The notes beneath the pieces were generated by a model. That model saw only the letters and a program-made list of their open reading frames with translations. It did not search any database and had not been told where the DNA came from. Shown piece after piece: positions 33,695 through 42,393 of a stretch of 48,545 nucleotides of DNA; the stretch's first letter is position 1; every line of letters begins with the position of its first letter. This DNA is from a virus. The translations under genes and the position numbers were made by a program. The stretch spans positions 1 through 48,545 of IMG/VR virus record IMGVR_UViG_3300045970_000517; one strand, 5' to 3'.

Positions 33695-34324
33695 TTAGTT
33701 TGTTCCATAGTTTTTATGGATTGTTACTTTCTTACCATTATACGTTTTCTTTAGCTTGGGAACTACATTAGTTAGAAAGTTATCAGTACATTCTTTCAGG
33801 GTAGCCGATTTCACATATGATGACCTAACTACTGTAATGGGTGATACATTAAGTTTCTGCAAGTAATCAAAAAGCATATTATTCAATCCGTGATGCTTTG
33901 CAGTTAAGTTCAACAATAATATCTCCGATGTTGGATCATCTTGTGGATACTTGATGCAGATTGCCATGTAGAATTTTTCTGTCGATATATATTTTCCATC
34001 GTCTGGATCTACATATGAACCGACTACACATCTATATTCGTCTACTTCGATGTCGGGTATACTATTAGCCTTAAAAAATATAGATATCAACTCTTTATTT
34101 TGTTCTGTTGCTATAATAGTTGTTTCTTCTTGCATCTTTTCTATGACAGCAAAGTCCTTGCTTATACTCCATAGCTCTTTCATATCACTATCTTTAACTA
34201 TTTTTATTGCTTCCTTCATGTCGGCTATTTCTTTTGCTCTTGTTGCTTCGTGGCTTATTCCTATCATGGTATTCTTTATTTCATTGATCTTTGCATCTGT
34301 GATAGCATTATCTGTTGGTTCCAT
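33695..34324 (-). CDS. Hypothetical protein
   Basis: 209 residues, start MEPTDNAITDAKINEIKNTM, helical first third and an alpha/beta remainder (EVDEYRCVVGSYVDPDDGKY; FDYLQKLNVSPITVVRSSYV; KATLKECTDNFLTNVVPKLK-like). No family recognised. Operon with 32954 and 34336. Confidence 0.7.
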   Translation of the reverse strand: MEPTDNAITDAKINEIKNTMIGISHEATRAKEIADMKEAIKIVKDSDMKELWSISKDFAVIEKMQEETTIIATEQNKELISIFFKANSIPDIEVDEYRCVVGSYVDPDDGKYISTEKFYMAICIKYPQDDPTSEILLLNLTAKHHGLNNMLFDYLQKLNVSPITVVRSSYVKSATLKECTDNFLTNVVPKLKKTYNGKKVTIHKNYGTN

Positions 34325-34335
34325 ACTCTCTCCTA

Positions 34336-34599
34336 TTATGCTACTGTAGCTTTTGCGGCCGGTGTAGGTGTTTTTGCTTGCTCTTGTTCCACGTATGCCA
34401 GGAAGCCGGATAGCTTATCGAACACACCGCCTACATGCGTAAGTTCAGGTCCCTGAAATGCTCCACGACGTGATGCTAAATCAACCACTCTGCTGAGTAG
34501 TTGTAAATCAGTAATGGTTAGTTGCACAGGTTCTAACTCTGCCTTTGTTTCTACAGGTGCTTCTACTGCTGGTGCAGCTTTTGTCTTCTTTGTTGCCAT
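34336..34599 (-). CDS. Hypothetical phage protein, alanine-rich ends
   Basis: 87 residues. The core VQLTITDLQLLSRVVDLASR followed by GAFQGPELTHVGGVFDKLSG is a recognisable helix pair found in small proteins of T4-like phages (LTxxDLxxLxxxIDxAxxRGAF...ExxxVGxxYxKLxxFL). The ends are low complexity (A, K, T, P). Role unknown. Confidence 0.75.
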   Translation of the reverse strand: MATKKTKAAPAVEAPVETKAELEPVQLTITDLQLLSRVVDLASRRGAFQGPELTHVGGVFDKLSGFLAYVEQEQAKTPTPAAKATVA

Positions 34600-34728
34600 T
34601 TTGTCTCCAATGTAATGGTTGGTTATATACGCATTTATTTACCATAAAAGGCATTATTTGTACATTTTATTGATATTTTATTGGACGGTTTTGGTATATT
34701 TTTGCCTATAACATAGTATTTAATGGCC

Positions 34729-34750
34729 AAAAGAATAGGGCCGAAGCCCT
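34729..34750 (-). terminator. Rho-independent terminator
   Basis: Minus-strand stem AGGGC-TTCG-GCCCT followed by ATTCTTTT, 22 bases after the HNH gene stop. Same design as 9933-9956. Confidence 0.85.
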
Positions 34751-34771
34751 ATATCTTTAGTTTTCCTGCAG

Positions 34772-35365
34772 TTATACAGGATGGTCGCCGCCGGCGTGTC
34801 GTGTAACTTTAATCAAATGCTCTGGCCAATCCACGTAGTATTTCCATTCTTCATCTCTAATATGCAGCGGCAAAGTTTTACGCTTTGCAAGAATTTCATA
34901 GTATGTAGGCTTGACGGGCTTCTTCTTAGGAACAATCCTATGATCATCACCCTTTTCACTATTGCATGCCTTACAAGAAGTGCATACGTTAACCCATGTA
35001 GTCTTACCACCGTGTGAGCGGGGAACCACATGGTCGAGTGTTAGATCCATCACACTGGTTGCCTTACCGTGCCTATCTTTACACCTACCCGTTATTTGCA
35101 GCTGGCAGGTAAAATCATCACGCAAATACACATTGGCTCTGCTGTATTTCAATGTCTTAGCCCATTTAACTTGTTCAGTCATGATAATGATAGAAGGGAC
35201 AGGCATATCCAAATATTGGGATCTGACAGTCCAATCGTCATAGGACTTCAGAATCTTTACCTTATCGGTAAAAACTAATCTCATAGCGACTTGCCAATCA
35301 ACCGTTGATAGCGGTATCATGGATAGTGGCATAGCGTTAGCATTGAGTAGAAGTGTATCAGACAT
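34772..35365 (-). CDS. HNH endonuclease, LNANxxPL type
   Basis: 197 residues. The start LLNANAMPLSMIPLSTVDWQ...MRLVFTDKVKILKSYD and VPSIIIMTEQVKWAK form the N-terminal domain of a widespread HNH family; the core follows: RANVYLRDDFTCQLQITGRC, MDLTLDHVVPRSHGGKTTWV, NVCTSCKACNSEKGDD. Such proteins are common in phages and bacteria and may act in DNA packaging, defence or homing. Its promoter is at 35389-35417. Confidence 0.9.
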   Translation of the reverse strand: MSDTLLLNANAMPLSMIPLSTVDWQVAMRLVFTDKVKILKSYDDWTVRSQYLDMPVPSIIIMTEQVKWAKTLKYSRANVYLRDDFTCQLQITGRCKDRHGKATSVMDLTLDHVVPRSHGGKTTWVNVCTSCKACNSEKGDDHRIVPKKKPVKPTYYEILAKRKTLPLHIRDEEWKYYVDWPEHLIKVTRHAGGDHPV

Positions 35366-35388
35366 TTTGTTTTATTTCCGTATAGCAT

Positions 35389-35417
35389 ATTATAACAGGT
35401 ATAAGATGCTTGGTCAA
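35389..35417 (-). promoter_or_regulatory. Sigma70-type promoter
   Basis: TTGACC, 17 bases, TATAAT on the minus strand, upstream of the HNH gene. Confidence 0.78.
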
Positions 35418-35421
35418 CCGA

Positions 35422-35685
35422 TTAAGTAACTATTTCTATGTAGTTTTTAAACTCGGGCGGCACACCTTTTAACTTTAGTGCTACTGCATCTTCTGCCTTA
35501 TCGAACTCCACACGAACTATTTCCTCAAAGTGATGAGGACTCGGTGTAGATTCGACGTGCATCTTAAAACTAACCTCATCATTGCAAGTTGAGTCAACCC
35601 ACGCCCTAAAGAAAATCTCAAGCAGTCGCTGTTTTTCTGTTGTGGTAGGATCTTTAATCTTAAATAATAATGAAGTCTGATGCAT
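35422..35685 (-). CDS. Hypothetical protein
   Basis: 87 residues, one alpha/beta domain (MHQTSLLFKIKDPTTTEKQR; EEIVRVEFDKAEDAVALKLK). A GATAAATA motif lies 7 bases before the ATG. No family recognised. Confidence 0.68.
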   Translation of the reverse strand: MHQTSLLFKIKDPTTTEKQRLLEIFFRAWVDSTCNDEVSFKMHVESTPSPHHFEEIVRVEFDKAEDAVALKLKGVPPEFKNYIEIVT

Positions 35686-35691
35686 TAAGAG

Positions 35692-35699
35692 TATTTATC
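35692..35699 (-). promoter_or_regulatory. GATAAATA motif
   Basis: Minus strand, just upstream of the ATG at 35685. Confidence 0.35.
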
Positions 35700-35721
35700 T
35701 ATACCCTTAATGCATTGCTCA

Positions 35722-36915
35722 CTATTTCTTTTTAGGCGAGTGGTCGTCCGGTACATAGTGCGCTGTCATTCCAAACGGCGCAATGATTCTTTGTCCTGGA
35801 TCACCGTGTATGAGGAATAATGTGTCGACATAATCCGGATCACCCCAACTACCACACGGATAGCCGTCGGTCATCATAATGAATCGCTCGGGCACAATAC
35901 CCTTTTCCTTCATAAATGTCCAGTTGCAAGGAAACTCTGTGCCACCTCCGCCCTTGATATCATATTTGTCAATGTCGTCGAGTGTATCTGGAGTAAACTG
36001 TTGATAGTTATAAACCTTTGTATCAAATGTCCAAACGTCAAGCTCAAAGTCCATAAACTGTTGCATAATACCTTTTGTTTCAGACAACAAGTCACGCAAC
36101 ATTTCATTACTCATTGAGCCAGATGCGTCAATCGCAACCGCTGCCTTAACTTTAAAGTCGTTTTTCGTTGCAGGCAAATATATACCACTTGCTTGCATTT
36201 TACGTGAGCAGCGATCCCAGGTAAAGTCCGACTTCACCATAGATTGCAGTTTCATATTTAATATTTCCCGCCAGTTCATTTGTGGCTCAACCATGTCTTT
36301 CAACAGACGCTTAACACCTGCAGGAGTATTGCCACCTGTCTTGGATGCTTGCATAACAGCATTGCGAATTTCGTCAGATAAGATTCTACGATCTTCTTCT
36401 GACATTGGCTCGCCTTTGCCGTCGCCCGGTTCCATATGCACGTCGAACTCTGGCCAGTTACCACCCGGTTCCTTAAGGAGTAGTTCATATACTTCTTCAG
36501 TGAACATTCCTTTGTATTTTTTATCAAAACATGCTTGCACACCAGATGTTTTCGGATTAGGCAACTTGCCTACGTTGTGTTCATCCAACTCTCCGTTAAT
36601 AACAAAGTCTGCCGCAGCATTCCACATCTTCGGAAGTCTGCTACCGCGCCTATCCATGTGATCATAAACACAGTGTTCTACTTCGTGTGCGACAAGAAAA
36701 ATGCATTCTTGCTTGTCAAGTTTGCTAATGAAGCGTCGGTTGTAGTAGAAATAACGTCCGTCTGTGCCAGCAGTCTTGCACCACGGCTCGTCGGTAGCAT
36801 CACGCAGGGTTAGTCGAGTGGCAAGTGTGCCCCAAAAAGGTTGTTGGAGAAGTAGTGAAATCCGTGCGCGTATTAGTTGTTCTAATACTGCTTCGTTGCT
36901 TGAGTCTGCCGCCAT
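35722..36915 (-). CDS. DUF2201-type putative metallopeptidase with VWA-like domain
   Basis: 397 residues. Residues about 75-95 have FLVAHEVEHCVYDHMDRRGS, an HExxH-type zinc motif, followed by MWNAAADFVINGEL. The C-terminal domain begins KAAVAIDASGSMSNEMLRDL, a DxSGS metal-dependent adhesion motif, and has MMTDGYPCG later; this is the von Willebrand A-like half. The family is normally encoded beside a MoxR-type AAA ATPase; that partner is at 42394 here, 5.5 kb away with the tail fibre between. Probably a chaperone-like or assembly module. Confidence 0.88.
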   Translation of the reverse strand: MAADSSNEAVLEQLIRARISLLLQQPFWGTLATRLTLRDATDEPWCKTAGTDGRYFYYNRRFISKLDKQECIFLVAHEVEHCVYDHMDRRGSRLPKMWNAAADFVINGELDEHNVGKLPNPKTSGVQACFDKKYKGMFTEEVYELLLKEPGGNWPEFDVHMEPGDGKGEPMSEEDRRILSDEIRNAVMQASKTGGNTPAGVKRLLKDMVEPQMNWREILNMKLQSMVKSDFTWDRCSRKMQASGIYLPATKNDFKVKAAVAIDASGSMSNEMLRDLLSETKGIMQQFMDFELDVWTFDTKVYNYQQFTPDTLDDIDKYDIKGGGGTEFPCNWTFMKEKGIVPERFIMMTDGYPCGSWGDPDYVDTLFLIHGDPGQRIIAPFGMTAHYVPDDHSPKKK

Positions 36916-36942
36916 TGATACACCTCTTAGTTAATAGTGTTT

Positions 36943-36971
36943 ATTATAGCGTATTTTAAAAAATAAGTCAA
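36943..36971 (-). promoter_or_regulatory. Sigma70-type promoter
   Basis: TTGACT, 17 bases, TATAAT on the minus strand, upstream of the VWA gene. Confidence 0.78.
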
Positions 36972-36999
36972 GCGATAAATGCTAAAAGAATAAAAGATA

Positions 37000-37007
37000 G
37001 ATAAATA
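37000..37007 (+). promoter_or_regulatory. GATAAATA motif before tail fibre gene
   Basis: Plus strand, 25 bases before the ATG; an AAGGA ribosome site follows at 37020-37024. The best-placed example of the putative late promoter. Confidence 0.55.
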
Positions 37008-37032
37008 TAAAACTATATTAAGGAACAATATT

Positions 37033-40000
37033 ATGCCTACATATCCTATCCAATCATCTTTAGCAGGACTATCTGATGTTGCATTTAACGGACTCACAGA
37101 CGGACAACATCTCACATATGATCAAGCAACACTGACTTGGGTAAATGCAAACAATGCAACAAGTGGATACAGTGGCCAAACAGGACCGAAGGGTAACAGC
37201 GGTTTTAGTGGTGTGTCTGGTATCAGCGGCTTTAGCGGTCACGGTACTCCGGGTGTTGTTGGCTCAAGTGGCTACAGTGGTACAAGTGGTGCAGTAGGTG
37301 GAATAGGCGCAAAAGGGCACAGTGGCTTTAGCGGTGTAAGTGGTGTATCAGGCTTCAGCGGTCATAATGGCGCTTCTGGTATCAGCGGCAATAACGGAAC
37401 ATCTGTTGCATTGAAAGGAACTGTAGCAGATTTCGCCAGCTTACCATTAAATGCAACAGCTGGTGATTTATATGTTATTCTTGCTACAAGCGGCGGATAT
37501 ACCGCAGGTGACGGTGCTGTATCAGACGGTGCCAATCATTGGGGAAATGTAGGTCAGTTGCAAGGGCCGACAGGAACAAGTGGCGTTAGTGGCTTTAGTG
37601 GCGGCATAGGCGCAACAGGCATACAGGGTATCAGTGGATACAGTGGTGTTAGTGGCGCCGCAGGTCAAGTAGGTCAAACAGGAACAACGGGTCAAACAGG
37701 AACAAGTGGGTTCAGTGGATTTAGCGGATTAGACGGACAGACCGGATATAGTGGTCTTAACGGTGTCATTGGTATCGACGGTATAAGCGGATACAGCGGT
37801 GTAAGTGGGGTCGGTGGTCTTAGTGGATACAGCGGCATAAGTGGTGCAACTGGCGCGATAGGACTTACAGGCGACCCTGGCGCAGCAGGAACATCGCTTG
37901 CATTGAAGGGAACTGTAGCAGATTCAGCAGCATTGCCCGGTGGTGCAGCAGCAGGAGACCTATATATTGTATTAGGTGCCGGTGGTGGATACGCCGCAGG
38001 CGATGGTGCAGTGTCAGACGGACTTACCGGATGGGCTAATGTTGGTCCTATTCGTGGCCCTGCAGGTGCAAGCGGTGTCAGCGGCTTCTCTGGTGTCGGA
38101 ACAAGCGGCTATAGCGGTATAAGTGGCGCTACAGGTGTAAGTGGCTACAGTGGCTGGTCTGGTGCAGCAGGTGGCGCTGGCGCTGGCGCCGTGTTAGATG
38201 TTAATAACAGTTTAGGTATAGGCACAGGTGCGTTGGTTTCTACAACTACCGGCATAAATAACTTCGCAGTCGGTGCAGGCGCCATGTGTCTAAATACTGT
38301 CGGTAGTAATAATACAGTTTTTGGATTTAATGCATTATTTAATAACACAGGCGGAAACTTTAATGCAGCATTGGGGTGTAATGCACTAGGCAGTAACACA
38401 TCAGGCAGTAATAACTTCGCCCACGGCGACAGCGCTCTTTATGCAAACACCACAGGTAGCCACAACTTCGCCCAAGGATATCACTCGCTTCGATTTAATA
38501 CAACCGGCAATAGTAATACAGCGATTGGAATGAGATCACTTATTAGAAATACCGGTGGCAGTAACAACCTTGCGGTAGGAAATGAGGCACTATACGGCAA
38601 CACCACAGGTAATGACAATGTGGCTATTGGTTGCAGTGCGCTCTACAGTAACACCTACGGTAGAAGCAACATTGCAATAGGTGCCGCTGCTCTTAGCAAG
38701 AATACCCTTGGTACTGATAATACCGCGATAGGACACTTCGGCCTTTACTGCAACACACTCGGCTACGGTAATATCTCTATAGGACTTTGTGCCCTCTACA
38801 ATAACAACATGGGATGCCACAACATTGCCCAGGGCTATAGAGCGCTCGCCTCCGGTATTACAGGAAGCTACTCCATAGCCATTGGCAACAATGCGCTTGA
38901 AAAATCTACCTCAGTAATTAACACATTTACGCTGATTGGTGGCACAGGATACACACCTGGCACATATACAGACATAACGTTAGAATGGTTGGCAGGACCT
39001 GTTCCTACTGTATTACCTGTTGTGAACATAACAGTGGACGGAGCCGGAGCAGTAAGTGCAGTCACTCTTGTATCTGGCGGTGTAGGCGTAGAGGGCGGCA
39101 CGATTAGCGGATTCATACTACCGGTCGCTGGTGGCGCCTGGGGTGCTGGCGTCGATGCTATCTTCTACGTTGATCAGGTTAACACAGGTCATCAAAACGT
39201 AGCTATTGGCGCGTGGGCACTACAATATAACACAACCGGATATGGAAACGTCGCCCAGGGCTACAAAGCACTTAACGCCAATACCACTGGATGTTATAAC
39301 GTAGCTCATGGCCACCACGCGCTCTATGGTAATATAGCGGGTAGCCATAACATTGCCCAGGGGTACCTAGCACTGGAAAACAACTATGGCAGTCACAATA
39401 TCGCTCAAGGCTACAGGACATTGGTTCACAATGATATAGGAAGCTATAACATTGCTCAAGGATACAAAGCGCTCTATAGCAATACTACCGGTAGTGATAA
39501 CATCGCCCTAGGTAGACAGAGCTTGTATAACAATACCTCTGGTTCAAATAACATAGCCATTGGTTATTGTGCTGGTTGTTTGACCACAACCGGCTCTAAT
39601 AACACCATCATTGGACAGCTTGCAGGCGCCGCAGACTGCGTTTGTACCGTGCTTATAGGTGCAGGTACATGCGAGCGTATCCGAGTCGATAATACAGGGT
39701 TATATATCAATAATGCTGCATTAACAGGAATCAGTGGATATAGCGGTGCAACCGGTACAGCAGGAACAAGCGGCTATAGCGGTATAGATGGCACAATAGG
39801 GTCAGTAGGAACAAGCGGCTATAGCGGTATAAGTGGCGCTACAGGTGTAAGTGGCTACAGTGGTGTAGTAGGCACTCTTACAGCTACATATAATAGCCTC
39901 AGTATAGGTACAGGCGCGTTAGCATCTTCATCAACAGGGTTCAATAATATTGCAATAGGTATTGGTGCATTGTGTAAAAATACAACAGGCAGTGATAATC

Positions 40001-41109
40001 TCTCACAAGGGTATCATACACTTAATAAAAACACCACCGGATGCAATAACTTTGCACAAGGATTCCAAGCTCTTTACGGTAATACAACCGGATGCAATAA
40101 CTTTGCACAAGGTTGCAGAACACTGCAAAGTAATACAACAGGATGTAATAATATAGCAATCGGTATGTATGGATTATGTGCCAACACAATAGGCATCAGT
40201 AACGTTGCACTCGGATATAATGCTCTTTGTGGAAATACAACAGGCAATAATAACTTTGCTGTAGGTTGTTCTGCACTTTCAACCAACACAGCGGGATATA
40301 ATAACATTGCTATAGGTTGCTCATCATTATTTTCCAATACAACCGGTTATGGTAATGTTGGATTAGGAATACGAACACTTGCATCAAACACAACTGGATA
40401 TTATAATATCGCTATAGGAACTTATGCACTCTGTTCTAATCAAAACGGGTATCATAATATTGCTGTAGGTCCTACAACACTTAATAAGAACACGTTCGGC
40501 TATGGAAATATAGCTATAGGGTCGCAGGCGCTTGAAGCAAATGTATCTGGTTGTGCTAACATTGCGCTAGGCAAATGGGCAGGCATAGCCAATACAACTG
40601 GCAGCAGTAATAGTTTTATTGGATATGGTGCAGGTCAACAAAACACAATCGGCGCAAACAATACCTTTATTGGTTATAACGCTGCTGGATCCACAGCTAC
40701 TTCATCGAATACCATAACACTCGGTAATTCAGCTATAGCAACCATAAGAGCCCAAGTAACCACTATCACTGCATTATCTGATGCACGTGATAAGAAAGAT
40801 ATTATCGATATTCCATTAGGACTCGACTTTATCAATCAAATCCGTCCTGTGAAGTTTACGTGGAACATGCGTGACGGAAGTAAGGTTGGTCAAGGCTATG
40901 CCGGTTTTATTGCACAAGAGTTGAAGCAAGCAATGGACTTCCACCAAGCTAAAGAATGGTTGGATCTTGTGCTTGAAGATAATCCAGATCGCTATGAAGC
41001 TGCACCCGGCAAGCTATTGCCCGTAATGGTTAAAGCAATACAAGAATTATCAGCTAAAGTAGACGCTATACGATCCGAATTTGACGCTTATAAAGTGGCT
41101 CACCCGTAA
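37033..41109 (+). CDS. Collagen-like tail fibre with YadA-like head repeats and S74 chaperone end
   Basis: 1358 residues. Order: short N-terminal domain (1-45, SSLAGLSDVAFNGLTDGQHL); collagen-like GxSG/GYSG triplets (about 45-120, 178-280, 345-390 and 905-945) that should form triple helices; two copies of a small domain (LKGTVADFASLPLNATAGDL... at about 124-178; 287-342); long runs of a 15-residue repeat A-[IQ]-G-x-x-A-L-x-x-N-T-T-G-x-x-N (about 393-890 and 955-1220) like the beta-roll of YadA-type adhesins, broken by an 80-residue insert near 635-715; and a peptidase S74 intramolecular chaperone (SDARDKKDI at about 1249 to the end), which cuts itself off after trimerisation. It is the only long plus-strand gene and likely sets host range. 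Confidence 0.93.
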   Translation: MPTYPIQSSLAGLSDVAFNGLTDGQHLTYDQATLTWVNANNATSGYSGQTGPKGNSGFSGVSGISGFSGHGTPGVVGSSGYSGTSGAVGGIGAKGHSGFSGVSGVSGFSGHNGASGISGNNGTSVALKGTVADFASLPLNATAGDLYVILATSGGYTAGDGAVSDGANHWGNVGQLQGPTGTSGVSGFSGGIGATGIQGISGYSGVSGAAGQVGQTGTTGQTGTSGFSGFSGLDGQTGYSGLNGVIGIDGISGYSGVSGVGGLSGYSGISGATGAIGLTGDPGAAGTSLALKGTVADSAALPGGAAAGDLYIVLGAGGGYAAGDGAVSDGLTGWANVGPIRGPAGASGVSGFSGVGTSGYSGISGATGVSGYSGWSGAAGGAGAGAVLDVNNSLGIGTGALVSTTTGINNFAVGAGAMCLNTVGSNNTVFGFNALFNNTGGNFNAALGCNALGSNTSGSNNFAHGDSALYANTTGSHNFAQGYHSLRFNTTGNSNTAIGMRSLIRNTGGSNNLAVGNEALYGNTTGNDNVAIGCSALYSNTYGRSNIAIGAAALSKNTLGTDNTAIGHFGLYCNTLGYGNISIGLCALYNNNMGCHNIAQGYRALASGITGSYSIAIGNNALEKSTSVINTFTLIGGTGYTPGTYTDITLEWLAGPVPTVLPVVNITVDGAGAVSAVTLVSGGVGVEGGTISGFILPVAGGAWGAGVDAIFYVDQVNTGHQNVAIGAWALQYNTTGYGNVAQGYKALNANTTGCYNVAHGHHALYGNIAGSHNIAQGYLALENNYGSHNIAQGYRTLVHNDIGSYNIAQGYKALYSNTTGSDNIALGRQSLYNNTSGSNNIAIGYCAGCLTTTGSNNTIIGQLAGAADCVCTVLIGAGTCERIRVDNTGLYINNAALTGISGYSGATGTAGTSGYSGIDGTIGSVGTSGYSGISGATGVSGYSGVVGTLTATYNSLSIGTGALASSSTGFNNIAIGIGALCKNTTGSDNLSQGYHTLNKNTTGCNNFAQGFQALYGNTTGCNNFAQGCRTLQSNTTGCNNIAIGMYGLCANTIGISNVALGYNALCGNTTGNNNFAVGCSALSTNTAGYNNIAIGCSSLFSNTTGYGNVGLGIRTLASNTTGYYNIAIGTYALCSNQNGYHNIAVGPTTLNKNTFGYGNIAIGSQALEANVSGCANIALGKWAGIANTTGSSNSFIGYGAGQQNTIGANNTFIGYNAAGSTATSSNTITLGNSAIATIRAQVTTITALSDARDKKDIIDIPLGLDFINQIRPVKFTWNMRDGSKVGQGYAGFIAQELKQAMDFHQAKEWLDLVLEDNPDRYEAAPGKLLPVMVKAIQELSAKVDAIRSEFDAYKVAHP

Positions 41110-41128
41110 CCCGTAATAGTAAGTCATT

Positions 41129-41154
41129 AAAAAGCCTGCACTTGCAGGCTTTTT
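41129..41154. terminator. Bidirectional terminator
   Basis: A 12-bp perfect stem AAAAAGCCTGCA/TGCAGGCTTTTT with a CT loop lies between the converging tail fibre and endonuclease genes; T-runs are present on both strands. Confidence 0.92.
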
Positions 41155-41163
41155 CTTGTCACG

Positions 41164-42267
41164 TTAAATAGTTGGAAAAGAAATCAGTTCTTTATATTCG
41201 TTTGATTTTTGGTAAATCATAAAATTGAAATTATATCCTGCCAGTAAGGTATATTTCTGTTTTGCTAAATTAGTGTGTAACCACGAAACACGACTCGAAT
41301 ATGTATATAAACTTTTAACTTCAATTATTAAATTATTTTTTGGTATATAGATATCGGGAAAGTAATAATGATTTTTTTCATCTAATCCTACATATTTTAT
41401 TCTCGGTATATACAAATTATTAGTTATGATATCATCCTCGTCGTATGTCTTAAGTAGTTCGGTTAATGCCCAGGGTTCATACCCCTGCACCATATCTACG
41501 CGGCCCGACGGAAATATAAATTCCTTCATCATATAGCCCGACCGCATCTTCTTCTGGTGCACTACTACATTCTGTGATGCATTCTCCACGCCAAACCGGT
41601 CGATCATTGTGTCGACTCTCTTTTGTTTTACCTCAACATTTGAAGATGGATTTTCGCAGCCATATCTCTCTATGTTTGTTATTTTTGCTTTACCTAACCT
41701 TTCTTTAGAATTTTCTGTATTCTTACAAGATACAGATGCTGCAACAGACAGAATTTTTAGTTGATGATCTACACCATATTTTTCCATAAAAGCTATTTTC
41801 TTTGTTTCTTTTACAGACTGCAACGAGTTAGTGCTTTCAACACCATATCTCTCAAGATTATTTTCTTTGGTTTTTCTTGTTCTGGTCACTGATGTGGCTG
41901 TTGTTGTTATTCGTAGGCGTTCTCGTATTTCATCATTTTTAGATGCATTATCTACACCGAATTTTTCAATGTTGGTTGCTCTGCGTTTTGCCAATATAGC
42001 ATCCATATCTTTATTAGCATATGTATTTTCATATTTAATGCCAGAGCCAATTTTCTTACATTCGGCTGAACAATATATTTTATATACGCCATATTTATTT
42101 TTAGGTGGTGTATTATTGCATGTAGGATTGCCGCATGATACACCTTTCATCCGAGGGTTACACTCATTTGAGCAATATGTTTTGTATAGGCCGAATTTAT
42201 CCTTTTCGGCCATATTATTGCATAATATATTCTTACATTTATGATTTTTAAAAATTCTAGTTTTCAT
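41164..42267 (-). CDS. PD-(D/E)XK endonuclease with zinc fingers and xERYGVEN repeats
   Basis: 367 residues. Two N-terminal zinc knuckles (CKNILCNNMAEKDKFGLYKT then YCSNEC; CGNPTCN...YCSAEC). The middle has at least five copies of a repeat N-[IN]-[EL]-[KR]-[FY]-G-[VC]-[DE]-[NS], as in NLERYGVESTNS and NIERYGCENPSS, which probably bind DNA. The C-terminus has the nuclease core FPDIYIPKNNLIIEVKSLYT (D...E-x-K). This design is typical of phage-borne homing or group I-intron-associated nucleases. It lies beside the tail fibre gene, a usual target for such elements. Confidence 0.82.
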   Translation of the reverse strand: MKTRIFKNHKCKNILCNNMAEKDKFGLYKTYCSNECNPRMKGVSCGNPTCNNTPPKNKYGVYKIYCSAECKKIGSGIKYENTYANKDMDAILAKRRATNIEKFGVDNASKNDEIRERLRITTTATSVTRTRKTKENNLERYGVESTNSLQSVKETKKIAFMEKYGVDHQLKILSVAASVSCKNTENSKERLGKAKITNIERYGCENPSSNVEVKQKRVDTMIDRFGVENASQNVVVHQKKMRSGYMMKEFIFPSGRVDMVQGYEPWALTELLKTYDEDDIITNNLYIPRIKYVGLDEKNHYYFPDIYIPKNNLIIEVKSLYTYSSRVSWLHTNLAKQKYTLLAGYNFNFMIYQKSNEYKELISFPTI

Positions 42268-42290
42268 TACTTGTTCCTACATTTATAATG

Positions 42291-42298
42291 TATTTATC
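42291..42298 (-). promoter_or_regulatory. GATAAATA motif
   Basis: Minus strand, 23 bases before the ATG of the endonuclease; a TAGGAAC site follows. Confidence 0.4.
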
Positions 42299-42332
42299 TT
42301 ATTTGTAATGATAATACTTATAATTCTGACAA

Positions 42333-42368
42333 AAATAAGCCCGTATTGTTAACAATACGGGCTTATTT
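42333..42368. terminator. Bidirectional terminator, 36-base perfect palindrome
   Basis: AAATAAGCCCGTATTGTT and its exact complement join without a loop; on the minus strand the stem ends GGGCTTATTTTTG, 26 bases after the AAA ATPase stop. Confidence 0.9.
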
Positions 42369-42393
42369 AAAAGAAAATTATTTGGATGGAAGT

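Noticed and set aside
38145-38399. Minus-strand frames inside the tail fibre gene
   Set aside because: They are shadows of the repetitive glycine-rich coding sequence.
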